From positions 1 through 46,609 of the forward strand of contig NZ_RPRY01000018.1 of the NCBI RefSeq assembly GCF_003949795.1: a DNA stretch of 46,609 nucleotides, read 5' to 3'. The notes below the pieces were generated by a model. That model had not been told where the DNA came from, did not search any database, and saw only the letters and a list, made by a program, of their open reading frames with translations. This DNA is from Streptomyces sp. WAC06614 (GTDB lineage Bacteria > Actinomycetota > Actinomycetes > Streptomycetales > Streptomycetaceae). Made by a program: the position numbers and the translations under genes. Position 1 is the stretch's first letter. Each line of letters begins with the position of its first letter. This document shows, piece by piece, positions 7,530 to 14,932 of this stretch.

Positions 7530-8627
7530 TCAGGCCTTGACCATGCGGAGCGCGTGCCGGAGCTCCCGGTGCCGTACGTCGGACACGGCGTGGGCGGCGG
7601 CGAGCAGGCGTGGCGTGAACCAGTCGGGCGCGCGGCGGGCGAGTCGGGCCGCCTCGACCGGGGTGCGGTCGCGGACGAACGCGGCCAGCAGGGCCTCGGC
7701 CTCGGCCTCCCGCCCTACGGTGGCCAGGCCCAGGGCGGCGTCGGCGATCTCGTCGCCGGTCCGGGCGGCGGCCTGGCGCAGCAGCAGCCGCTGGTCACGG
7801 GCCCGGCCCGCCGCGGCGAGCGCGGCGGCCGCCGCGGTCACCCGCTCCAGCGGCAGGGAACCGGCCTCCCACAGCAGGGTCGCCCAGTCCGCGGCCAATC
7901 CGCCGCGCTCCAGTTCCCGCGCGAGGGCGGGCAGCCGCGGGGCGGGCCAACCGGCGGCCTCGCAGAGCACGGCATGCGCCTCCCCGCTGCGCCCCTGCGC
8001 GCGCAGCGCGCCCAGCTCGGCCACCAGCTCGGCCGTGCCCCGGGGGCCTTCGGGCGGGGCGGCGGTCCCGGCGGCGGCCGGCCCCCCGGCGGGGGCGGCC
8101 GGCTCCCCGGGCGTGGCCGGGGTGCGGGCGAGGGTGGTCAGCCGGGTGGCCAGGTCGGTGCAGCGGGAGGTGGCGCGGGCCAGGTCGTCGCGGGTCCAGG
8201 AGAGCTCGTGGGTCAGGAGCGCGGGGTCCGTCCCCGTGTCGTACGAGGCCCCCGGCCACGGCGGGGCCGACGCGGCGAGGCGGGCGGTCAGGGCGCGTAC
8301 GGCGGTCTCGGCCGCGGCCCGTTCCGCCGAGGCCGCCGCGAGCTGGGCGTGCAGTTCCTCGGCGCCGCCCGGCCGGCGGTCGTACCCGGCGACCGCCGCC
8401 CGCCGCAGCGGCGCGGCCCACCGGGTGCGCTCCGCGGCCGCGTCCGCCCCCCGGACCACCGCCAGGTCCTGGAGCAGCGATTCGAGCACGTCCCACGGCA
8501 CCACGGCCGTGCCGTCCAGGCAGGCGCGCATCCCGTCCGGGTCCCGGCTCAGGAAGGCGCCGTACCACCCGGCGCCGGGGTCGAGCTGCGCCGTCAATCC
8601 GCGTAGATACGCGGCCAGTTCGCTCAT
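7530..8627 (-). CDS. Hypothetical coiled-coil protein with XRE-like N-terminus
   Basis: 365 aa from the ATG at 8627, preferred because GGAG lies six bases upstream; an ATG four codons earlier (8639) is also open. The N-terminal 75 residues (DPDGMRACLDGTAVVPWDVLESLLQDLA) recall the tail of XRE-type helix-turn-helix domains found in many streptomycete orphans, but the first HTH helices are not obvious. About residues 85-125 are Ala/Glu/Arg-rich and likely coiled coil. A Pro/Ala/Gly linker at about 170-195 is followed by an all-helical, repeat-like C-terminal half. Function unknown. It may be a degenerate regulator or scaffold; it is not evidently part of the pyrimidine operon. Confidence 0.75.
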   Translation of the reverse strand: MSELAAYLRGLTAQLDPGAGWYGAFLSRDPDGMRACLDGTAVVPWDVLESLLQDLAVVRGADAAAERTRWAAPLRRAAVAGYDRRPGGAEELHAQLAAASAERAAAETAVRALTARLAASAPPWPGASYDTGTDPALLTHELSWTRDDLARATSRCTDLATRLTTLARTPATPGEPAAPAGGPAAAGTAAPPEGPRGTAELVAELGALRAQGRSGEAHAVLCEAAGWPAPRLPALARELERGGLAADWATLLWEAGSLPLERVTAAAAALAAAGRARDQRLLLRQAAARTGDEIADAALGLATVGREAEAEALLAAFVRDRTPVEAARLARRAPDWFTPRLLAAAHAVSDVRHRELRHALRMVKA

Positions 8628-8686
8628 CGCCGTCTCCATGGACGGCTATTGCACCGCACGTGTGTTACGCGCGGACTACGGGAGCC

Positions 8687-9067
8687 TCAAACCTTGACGG
8701 CGATCGCGGTGTGCGGCCGCTTGCCGCGCCGGGCGAGGGTGGCCGGGATGTCCACGGCCCAGAACAGCCACCGGTACTTCCGCGACATCAGCTGCCGCAC
8801 CCGGCGCAGCCCGCTGTCGTCCAGCAGCCGCGCCCGCCCCTCCAGGACCGGCGTTCCCGGGAGCAGCCGGCCGCGGATGTCGCACGCCGCGACGGTGACC
8901 CGTGCGTCGTTGCGGATCCGCTTGACCTTCCAGGTGTCGGTGCGGGTCCAGATGAACAGCTCGCCCGCCTCGGCCACCACCCACACCGGGGTGGCGACCG
9001 GGGTGCCGTCCTTGCGGTACGTGGTGAGGCTGACGTATCTGCCGCGGCCCAGTTCCTCCAGAGTCAT
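8687..9067 (-). CDS. PPOX-class F420-dependent oxidoreductase
   Basis: 126 aa split-barrel flavin/F420-binding protein of the pyridoxamine-phosphate-oxidase-like superfamily: MTLEELGRGRYVSLTTYRKDGTPVATPVWVV, then IRNDARVTVAACD and VLEGRARLL. The length and motif order fit the small F420-binding actinobacterial subgroup. The ATG at 9067 is chosen because the longer in-frame extension to 9112 is not protein-like. There is no clear Shine-Dalgarno, but TAGGGT lies 7 nt upstream (leaderless-type layout). The ATG also overlaps the TGA of a small lipoprotein frame (ATGA). Substrate unknown. Confidence 0.88.
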   Translation of the reverse strand: MTLEELGRGRYVSLTTYRKDGTPVATPVWVVAEAGELFIWTRTDTWKVKRIRNDARVTVAACDIRGRLLPGTPVLEGRARLLDDSGLRRVRQLMSRKYRWLFWAVDIPATLARRGKRPHTAIAVKV

Positions 9068-9318
9068 GGCCGCAACCCTAGCCCCCGCGCCCGGGGCCCA
9101 CCCAGGCCGCATCCGGGTCTTCCAGCGCGGCTCGACCGGTCCGCGGCACGGTCGCGGAGCCGGGCCGGTCCGCCGCCGTCCGGGTGGCGCAGCACGGCCT
9201 TGCCGCGGGTGTGGGTGCGGCCCTCGGGGGTCACGCAGGCGGAGAGCAGCAGGCCGCCGGCGAGCAGCGAGCCGAGGAGGCCGAAGCCGAGGCGTTGGAC
9301 GGTGTTCGGTGCTGACAC
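9064..9318 (-). CDS. Small predicted lipoprotein
   Basis: 84 codons from a GTG at 9318 preceded by GGAGGGTGAGG. The product starts VSAPNTVQRLGFGLL and has a hydrophobic core ending in a lipobox LLLSAC (Cys at about residue 28), followed by a short polar tail. Its stop overlaps the ATG of the PPOX gene by 4 nt. The first two thirds have G/C-ending codons, but the last roughly 17 codons use atypical third positions, so the true C-terminus may differ or the tail may be decayed. Function unknown. Confidence 0.45.
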   Translation of the reverse strand: MSAPNTVQRLGFGLLGSLLAGGLLLSACVTPEGRTHTRGKAVLRHPDGGGPARLRDRAADRSSRAGRPGCGLGGPRARGLGLRP

Positions 9319-9420
9319 ACCCTCACCCTCCCCCGCCCGCCGCGGAACCCATCGCCGATTGGGCCGTTCGGCCGCGAAGCCGTCGGGACGCGGCGGTCGG
9401 CCCCACCGCCCCACCGCCCC

Positions 9421-9433
9421 TAGGCTGGCCCCG
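9421..9433 (+). promoter_or_regulatory. Leaderless-type promoter of the aldo-keto reductase
   Basis: TAGGCT (TANNNT -10 type) at 9421-9426 ends six bases before the GTG start at 9433, and there is no Shine-Dalgarno. This is the spacing expected if transcription starts at the start codon, a common arrangement in Streptomyces. Confidence 0.5.
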
Positions 9434-10395
9434 TGACGGACGACAAGGGCCAGGAGCAGGGCGCCGGGCGGGTGCTCTACGGGTGCATGGGGCTGGGCGG
9501 CGGCTGGGGCGGGGAGCCGTACGGTCCCGCCGACCTCGACGCGGCGCAGGCCGCGGTCGAGGCCGCGCTGGACAGCGGGATCACCGCCTTCGATCACGCC
9601 GACATCTACCGCCACGGCACGTCCGAGGCGGTCTTCGGCGAGGTGCTGGCCCGCACCCCGGGGCTGCGCGAGCGGATCACGCTCCAGACCAAGTGCGGGA
9701 TCCGCCTGGCCGACGGCACCCTCCCCGGGAGGTACGACCTGCGGGCCGGGAGCATCAGGCAGCGGGTGGAGGAGAGCCTGACCCGGCTGCGCACCGACGT
9801 CATCGACGTCCTGCTCCTGCACCGCCCCGACCCGCTGGCCGACCCCGACGAGATCGCGGCCGCCCTGACCGACCTGCACCGGCAGGGCCTCGTACGGCAC
9901 TTCGGCGTGTCCAACATGGCCGCGCCGCAGATCGCCGCGCTCCAGGCCCGGCTGGAGGTGCCCCTGGTGGCGAACCAGCTGGAGATGAGCCTGCACCGGC
10001 GCGACTGGGTCGAGGCGGGGGTCCTGCTCAACACCGCGCAGGCCACGGCCAACGGGTTCCCGTTCGGCACCCTGGAGCACTGCCGCGAGCACGGCATACG
10101 CCTCCAGGCGTGGGGCGCGCTGGCCCAGGGCCGGTTCACCGGGCGGCAGCGGACGCAGGCCGAGCACGCCACCGCCGCCCTCGTGGCGAGTCTGGCCGGG
10201 CAGAAGGGCACCACGCCCGAGACGGTGCTGCTGTGGTGGCTGATGCGTCACCCGGCGGGCATCGCCCCGGTCGTCGGCACCACCCGCCCGGAGCGCATCC
10301 GCGCCTGCCGGGACGCGGCCGTACGGGAGCCGGAGCTGACCCACGAGGAGTGGTACGAGCTCTGGGTCAGCGCCCGCGGCGTCCCGCTGCCCTGA
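9433..10395 (+). CDS. Aldo/keto reductase, YdhF-like
   Basis: 320 aa NADPH-dependent aldo-keto reductase. TIM-barrel landmarks: YGCMGLGGGWGG at the N-terminus, FDHADIYRHG with catalytic-type D54 and Y59, K87 in LQTKCGI, H130 in VLLLHRPDPL, and the cofactor-binding GTTRPERI near the C-terminus. The GTG at 9433 is the start implied by the leaderless promoter. It stands alone on the plus strand between two minus-strand genes; the physiological substrate is unknown. Confidence 0.92.
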   Translation: MTDDKGQEQGAGRVLYGCMGLGGGWGGEPYGPADLDAAQAAVEAALDSGITAFDHADIYRHGTSEAVFGEVLARTPGLRERITLQTKCGIRLADGTLPGRYDLRAGSIRQRVEESLTRLRTDVIDVLLLHRPDPLADPDEIAAALTDLHRQGLVRHFGVSNMAAPQIAALQARLEVPLVANQLEMSLHRRDWVEAGVLLNTAQATANGFPFGTLEHCREHGIRLQAWGALAQGRFTGRQRTQAEHATAALVASLAGQKGTTPETVLLWWLMRHPAGIAPVVGTTRPERIRACRDAAVREPELTHEEWYELWVSARGVPLP

Positions 10396-10403
10396 GGGCG
10401 CCG

Positions 10404-10438
10404 CCCGGGGGCCGCGGCGGGCCGGCCGCACCCCCGGG
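10404..10438. terminator. Bidirectional hairpin between convergent genes
   Basis: CCCGGGGG at 10404-10411 and CCCCCGGG at 10431-10438 form 8-bp arms. They enclose further GCGGC/GCCGC pairing. The hairpin lies in the 55-bp gap between the stops of the aldo-keto reductase and gamma-glutamyltransferase. There is no T-tract, as is usual in high-GC actinobacteria. Confidence 0.55.
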
Positions 10439-10450
10439 AACGCCCACCCA

Positions 10451-12253
10451 CTACGGCCTGCCGTACGGGTGCACCACCATGGCCGAGCCCCCGCCCCGGC
10501 GGGTCTTCTCGGCGGCGGCCAGCCAGCGCCCGTCCGGGAGCCGCTGGACGCCGGTGGCGGCGCCGATCTCGGGGTTCTGCCGGAAGCCCTGGCCCAGGGC
10601 CTCCAGTTGGCCGCGCAGCGGGCTGTTCCACAGCCCCGGCTCCAGCTCGGTGGTGGTCTGGTTGCGCTGGCTGGCCCGCGGCGCGGCGATCGCCTCGACC
10701 AGGGGCAGGCCGCGGTCGAGGTGGCCGGTCAGCGTCTGGAGCACCGTGGTGATGATGGTGGCGCCGCCCGGCGAGCCGACCGCGAGCACGGGCCGGCCGT
10801 GCTCCAGGACGATCGTCGGCGACATCGACGAGCGGGGCCGCTTGCCCGGTCCGGGCAGGTTCGGGTCCGGCACGCCGGGGGCGGCCGGGGCGAAGGAGAA
10901 GTCGGTCAGCTCGTTGTTGAGCAGGAAGCCCCGGCCGGGGACGGTGATGGCGCTGCCGCCGGTGGATTCGATGGTGAGGGTGTAGGAGACCACGTTGCCC
11001 CAGCGGTCGGCGACCGTGAGGTGGGTGGTGTTCTCGCCCTCGTAGGTGGTGGGGGCGGCCTGCCCGCCGGTGGCGCAGGGCGCCGGGTGGCGCGGGTCGC
11101 CGGGGGCGACCGGGCTGGTCAGCGCCTTGTCCGGGGAGATCAGGCAGGCGCGGCTGTCGGCGAACGCCTGGGAGAGCAGCTGCCGGGTGGGCACGTCCTG
11201 GGCGGCCGGGTCACCGACCCAGCGGCCCCGGTCGGCGAAGGAGATCCGGGACGCCTCGATGAACCGGTGCAGGTACTGCGCCTCGGAGAGCTGCGACAGG
11301 TCGGTGCCCTCCAGGATGTTGAGGGCCTCGCCGACGGTGGTGCCGCCCGAGGAGGACGGGGCCATGCTGTAGACGTCCAGGCCGCGGTAGCCGACCCGGG
11401 TGGGCTCCTGCCGCTTGGTGGAGTACGCCCGCAGGTCGGCGGCGGTCAGGTCGCCCGGCCGGACGAGGCGGGTGGCGGCCGGGTCCACCGGGGGCGTGCG
11501 GACCGCGCGGACGATGTCGTCGGCGATGGGTCCCCGGTAGAGGGCGGCGGTGCCCTTGCGGGCCAGCTCGGTGTAGGTGTCGGCGAGGTCGGGATTCTTG
11601 AACGTGGAGCCCACGACGGGGAGCTGACCGCCCGGCAGGAACAGCTTGGCGGTGTCCGGGAAGTCCTTGAACCGGTCCTGGTTGGCCTGGGTCTGCGCAC
11701 GGAAGGTGGCGTCGACGGTGAAGCCGTCCCGGGCCAGCTTCACGGCGGGCCGCAGCAGCCGGTCCAGGGGCTGCGAGCCCCAGGCGTCCAGGGCGGTGCG
11801 CCAGGTGGCCGGCGTACCGGGGACACCGACGGAACGGCCGCTGGTCATGCCTTCGGCGAACGGGATGGGGACGCCGTTCTCCTGGAAGAGGGTCTCGGTG
11901 GCGGAGGCGGGCGCGGTCTCGCGGCCGTCCACGGTGTGCACCCGACGGGTGGCCGCGTCGTAGTAGACGAAGTAGCCGCCCCCGCCGATGCCGGCGGAGT
12001 AGGGCTCGGTGACGCCCAGTGCGGCGGCGGTGGCGATCGCGGCGTCCACGGCGTTCCCGCCGGAGCGCAGCACCGCGATGCCGGCCGCGGAGGCGTCGGC
12101 GTCGACGCTGGCGACGGCCCCGCCGTAGCCGGCGGCGACGGGCTCCTTGGCTGGGGTCCGGGCGGCGTCCGAGGGCGGGGCGGCGGCGCCGGTGGACACG
12201 AGCGCCCCGACGAGCGCGACGAGGGCTAACTGACGTGCGGCGGGACGACGCAT
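10451..12253 (-). CDS. ggt: Gamma-glutamyltransferase, secreted
   Basis: 600 aa precursor of the Ntn-hydrolase family that cleaves gamma-glutamyl bonds of glutathione and related peptides. A signal peptide is visible at residues 1-25 (MRRPAARQLALVALVGALVSTGA). Conserved features: SGGNAVDAAIA at about 64-74, and the autocleavage site GENTTHLTVAD, with T409 as the new N-terminal nucleophile of the small subunit. The later GFLLNNELTDFSF, RPRSSMSPTIV and GSPGGATIITTVLQ segments are also present. The start ATG has GGAGG five bases upstream. It is monocistronic, convergent with the aldo-keto reductase. An extracellular role in glutamate or peptide salvage fits with the glutamate importer further downstream, but the two are not linked. 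Confidence 0.95.
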   Translation of the reverse strand: MRRPAARQLALVALVGALVSTGAAAPPSDAARTPAKEPVAAGYGGAVASVDADASAAGIAVLRSGGNAVDAAIATAAALGVTEPYSAGIGGGGYFVYYDAATRRVHTVDGRETAPASATETLFQENGVPIPFAEGMTSGRSVGVPGTPATWRTALDAWGSQPLDRLLRPAVKLARDGFTVDATFRAQTQANQDRFKDFPDTAKLFLPGGQLPVVGSTFKNPDLADTYTELARKGTAALYRGPIADDIVRAVRTPPVDPAATRLVRPGDLTAADLRAYSTKRQEPTRVGYRGLDVYSMAPSSSGGTTVGEALNILEGTDLSQLSEAQYLHRFIEASRISFADRGRWVGDPAAQDVPTRQLLSQAFADSRACLISPDKALTSPVAPGDPRHPAPCATGGQAAPTTYEGENTTHLTVADRWGNVVSYTLTIESTGGSAITVPGRGFLLNNELTDFSFAPAAPGVPDPNLPGPGKRPRSSMSPTIVLEHGRPVLAVGSPGGATIITTVLQTLTGHLDRGLPLVEAIAAPRASQRNQTTTELEPGLWNSPLRGQLEALGQGFRQNPEIGAATGVQRLPDGRWLAAAEKTRRGGGSAMVVHPYGRP

Positions 12254-12342
12254 CCGTACCTCCGGGCGAGGACCTTCTCGGGAGCTGGAAGCGGCACTGT
12301 AACTTCACCGCACCGCCCACGTCAGCGGCGCGTCGACGCCGA

Positions 12343-12356
12343 TACGATCCGCCGCA
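12343..12356 (+). promoter_or_regulatory. Leaderless-type promoter of the 241-aa membrane protein
   Basis: TACGAT (TANNNT) at 12343-12348 is followed by seven bases and the ATG at 12356, with no Shine-Dalgarno. A leaderless transcript is likely. Confidence 0.45.
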
Positions 12357-13081
12357 TGAACGACGACGTGCGCAACATCGTGCTCGGGGTGATAGCCACC
12401 GCCGTGAGCGGCGGCTTCGGCTGGTTCGGCCGGACGTATCTGTGGCGCCGCAAACTCCGCCGCAAGCAGGCGTTCTTCGGGTTGCCGACCGGCTCGGACT
12501 GTCTGTTCGTGGTGGGCCGGCACATGGGTGAGTCCGAGCGGTCGGTGCACCGCAACGACGCGTTCGCGCTGCTGGAGATCTCCGCGCTGATCAAGGACTG
12601 TGGTGCGTCCGTGCAGATCGTCACCCACGAGGACGCCCGGCAGGGCTTCGGCGAGCGCGGCGAGTTCTGTGTCGGCGGCCCGGCCTCCAACGCCCGTACC
12701 GCCGCCCATCTGAGTTCGATGCTGCCGGGGGTGCGCGTCGACACCGGGAGCGAGCCGGGCCCGGAGCGGGGGGCGATCACGGTGGGCGGGGAGACGTACC
12801 GCTGGGACAAGGGCACCGTGGAGCACGTGCTGCTGGCCCGGCTGACGACCCGGGAGGGCGCCCGGCCGGTGTTCCTGCTGGCCGGGCAGACCGCGGTGAG
12901 CAACCAGGCCGCCGCCCGGTACCTGGCCCGGCACCACGAGCGGCTGGCCGCCACGTACAAGGACCGGCCGTTCGCCCTGGTGCTCAAGGTGGTCAACTCC
13001 CGGGCCTACGGGCCGGACGTGACCGAGCTGGTGGCCGATGTCACGGCCGCGGCGCGGACACCCGCAGCGGCAGCCGTGTGA
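12356..13081 (+). CDS. Membrane-anchored conserved hypothetical protein
   Basis: 241 aa. A single N-terminal hydrophobic segment at about residues 8-24 is followed by a basic stop-transfer patch (RRKLRRKQ), which predicts a cytosolic C-terminal domain. That domain looks like an alpha/beta fold with strand-like LFVVGRH, the polar motif VHRNDAFALLEI, VQIVTHEDAR, a Gly-rich turn FCVGGPASNARTAAHL, and late strands PVFLLAGQTAVSNQAAARYLA and FALVLKVV. I recognise no named family. The Gly/Asn turn hints at ligand or nucleotide binding, but this is only impression. Its last 41 bp overlap the 3' end of the convergent P450 gene. Confidence 0.78.
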   Translation: MNDDVRNIVLGVIATAVSGGFGWFGRTYLWRRKLRRKQAFFGLPTGSDCLFVVGRHMGESERSVHRNDAFALLEISALIKDCGASVQIVTHEDARQGFGERGEFCVGGPASNARTAAHLSSMLPGVRVDTGSEPGPERGAITVGGETYRWDKGTVEHVLLARLTTREGARPVFLLAGQTAVSNQAAARYLARHHERLAATYKDRPFALVLKVVNSRAYGPDVTELVADVTAAARTPAAAAV

Positions 13082-14300
13082 CGCCGTTGATGAAGTTGGA
13101 CACCAGCCTGCGGGGTGGTCCGGCCAGCTCCGGGGCGGGCATGGCGGCCCGCCACTCCTGGTGCAGGATCCGCAGCTGGAGCCGGGCGAAATGGGCGCCG
13201 AGGCAGACGTGCGGGCCGTCGCCGAACGAGACGTGCGGGTTGGGGCTGCGGGCCAGGTCCAGGCGTCCGGGGTCGGGGAAGACCCGTTCGTCGTGGTTGG
13301 CGGCGGCGTGGAAGACGACCACCTTGTCCCCGGCGCGGATCGGCCGGCCGGCCAGTTCGGTGTCGGTGGCGGCGGTCCGGCGGAAGCTGAGCACGGGCGG
13401 GTGGACGCGCAGGAGCTCCTCCACGGCGCCGTCCACGGTGTGCCGGCCGGCGGCGAACTCCCGGTAGACGTCCGGGTGCTCGGCCAGGGCGAGCAGGCCG
13501 CCGGGAGCGGCGCTGCGGACGGTGTCGTTGCCGGCGACGGTGAGCAGGAAGAAGAACATCTCCAGCTCGCCGTCGGCGAGCCCGGCGTGGGCCAGGGCGG
13601 TCATCAGGTCCTCGCCGGGGGTGCGGAGCTTGGCCGCGGCCAGCTCGCGGGCGTAGCCGAACATCTCGCCGAGCAGGGCCGGGGAGCGGGGGTTCAGCGG
13701 CCTGCCGTCGGGGCCGCGGGCCGGTGCGGGGGCGTCCTCGGGGTCCTGGTAGCCGATGATCCGGACGGTCCAGTCCAGCAGCAGGCCCCGGTCGGCCGCC
13801 GGGACGCCCAGCAGGTCGGTGAGGTTCAGCAGGGCGTACTCGTCGGTGACCGTGCGCACGAGGTCGGCGACGCCGTCCTCGGCGCCGTCGCGGGCACCGG
13901 CCAGCAGCGTCCGGGCCCGCTCGCGGACCCGGCCGGCGAAGGCGTCGACCCGGGCGGGGGTGAAGGCCCGGGCGGCCAGCCGGCGCAGCCGGCCGTGGGC
14001 CGGAGGGTCCTGGTTGAGCATGGTGCGGCGGATGAACGGCAGGTCGGCCGGGTCGGGGTCGCGGATCTGGGTGGCGCCCACGTACGAGGAGTACGTGCGG
14101 TGGTCGCGCAGCACCCGGACCACGTCGGCGTGCCGCGTCACCGCCCAGAAACCGGGACCGGCGGGCCAGCCGAGCAGCTCCGGCTCGTCCTGCCAGGCGA
14201 CCGGGTGCCGGTCGCGCAGCACCCGGTACCGCTCGTGCGGCAGTCCCTCGGCGTACAGCCGGGGGTCGAACACGTCGGGCACGTCCACGGTGCGGTCCAT
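13041..14300 (-). CDS. Cytochrome P450 (CYP125/142/124-like group)
   Basis: 419 aa. The heme-binding loop is FGDGPHVCLGAHFAR with axial cysteine C366. The I-helix motif AGNDTVRSA replaces the more usual AGxET, and the K-helix ExxR is in EELLR. DPPAHGRLRRLAARAFTP is the typical C-helix region. AGNDT together with the FGxGPHxCLGAH heme loop recalls actinobacterial sterol/fatty-acid CYP124/125/142-type enzymes; this family placement is tentative. The ATG at 14300 is chosen because the protein begins with a normal P450 N-terminus there. No ferredoxin or reductase gene is adjacent. The 3' end overlaps the convergent gene by 41 bp. Confidence 0.93.
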   Translation of the reverse strand: MDRTVDVPDVFDPRLYAEGLPHERYRVLRDRHPVAWQDEPELLGWPAGPGFWAVTRHADVVRVLRDHRTYSSYVGATQIRDPDPADLPFIRRTMLNQDPPAHGRLRRLAARAFTPARVDAFAGRVRERARTLLAGARDGAEDGVADLVRTVTDEYALLNLTDLLGVPAADRGLLLDWTVRIIGYQDPEDAPAPARGPDGRPLNPRSPALLGEMFGYARELAAAKLRTPGEDLMTALAHAGLADGELEMFFFLLTVAGNDTVRSAAPGGLLALAEHPDVYREFAAGRHTVDGAVEELLRVHPPVLSFRRTAATDTELAGRPIRAGDKVVVFHAAANHDERVFPDPGRLDLARSPNPHVSFGDGPHVCLGAHFARLQLRILHQEWRAAMPAPELAGPPRRLVSNFINGVTRLPLRVSAPRP

Positions 14301-14362
14301 GCGGCCACAGTGACGGCCGGGGTCCGCCCCCCGCAAGGCCGCGCGGGGCCGCCCCGCCGGGG

Positions 14363-14932
14363 TCATCCCCTGGGGCAGTGGGCGGCGGGGAGGGCGCCGT
14401 CCGGGCCGAGGAGGGTGACCTCCACGTCGAAGGCGGAGCGGCCGGTGGTGTGGGCCGCGGTGCACACGAGCTGCAGCCGGGCGCCGGTGCTCAGCGGGCG
14501 CACCGCGAACGGCACCCGGACCGTCACCTCGGCGTTCCCGTCGTACTCCACGCTCCAGGACGGACCGCCCACCTGGGGCCCGGCGCTCCAGGCCGGACCG
14601 CCCTCCTGGGGCCCGGTGAGCGCGGGCAGCTCGGTGTGCAGCCCGGCGGCGCGTGCGGCCTCGCCGGGCCCGCGCAGCAGCCGCCCGAGGACGTCCACCG
14701 GCGGGGACGGCGGGTAGCCGGACTCCGGCACGGGCACCAGTCCTCCGGTGGGCGAGAGGAAGTACACCTGGGTGGCGTAGGGGGACATGACCACGGGGAC
14801 CTGCGCCGGCTGGCCGCTCTCGACCACTCCGGTGGGTTTGATGCCGCAGCCCGCGGTGAGCAGCACCCCGCCCAGGGCGAGCACGGCGGCCGCACCGGCC
14901 CCGGTGCGCCACGTACGCACGGCAGTCCTCAT
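14363..14932 (-). CDS. GerMN-like lipoprotein of the two-component operon
   Basis: 189 aa. The ATG overlaps the sensor-kinase stop (ATGA). The signal peptide ends in the lipobox LLTAGC (Cys at about 29). The segment ATQVYFLSPTGGLVPVPESGYP...VLGRLLRGPGEAARAAGLHTELP matches the pattern of GerMN domains, which also occur in LpqB. The 3' half carries an 11-residue duplication (GPQEGGPAWSA / GPQVGGPSWSV). LpqB modulates the MtrB sensor kinase in actinobacteria; by analogy this extracytoplasmic lipoprotein may tune the kinase encoded just upstream. That role is inference. Confidence 0.85.
   Translation of the reverse strand: MRTAVRTWRTGAGAAAVLALGGVLLTAGCGIKPTGVVESGQPAQVPVVMSPYATQVYFLSPTGGLVPVPESGYPPSPPVDVLGRLLRGPGEAARAAGLHTELPALTGPQEGGPAWSAGPQVGGPSWSVEYDGNAEVTVRVPFAVRPLSTGARLQLVCTAAHTTGRSAFDVEVTLLGPDGALPAAHCPRG
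14551..14616. repeat. 33-bp in-frame tandem duplication
   Basis: Units at 14551-14583 and 14584-14616 match at 31 of 33 positions, so the lipoprotein carries two near-identical 11-residue units. It keeps the reading frame and lies outside the GerMN-like core. Confidence 0.9.

Noticed and set aside
9113-10431. Extension of the small lipoprotein frame upstream to 10431
   Set aside because: The upstream part is antisense to the aldo-keto reductase; only the segment from the GTG at 9318 has a ribosome-binding site and signal peptide.
10469-12229. 586-codon plus-strand frame opposite gamma-glutamyltransferase
   Set aside because: Composition is repetitive Gly/Ala/Val without any motif, and the minus strand encodes an intact enzyme with signal peptide and catalytic threonine.
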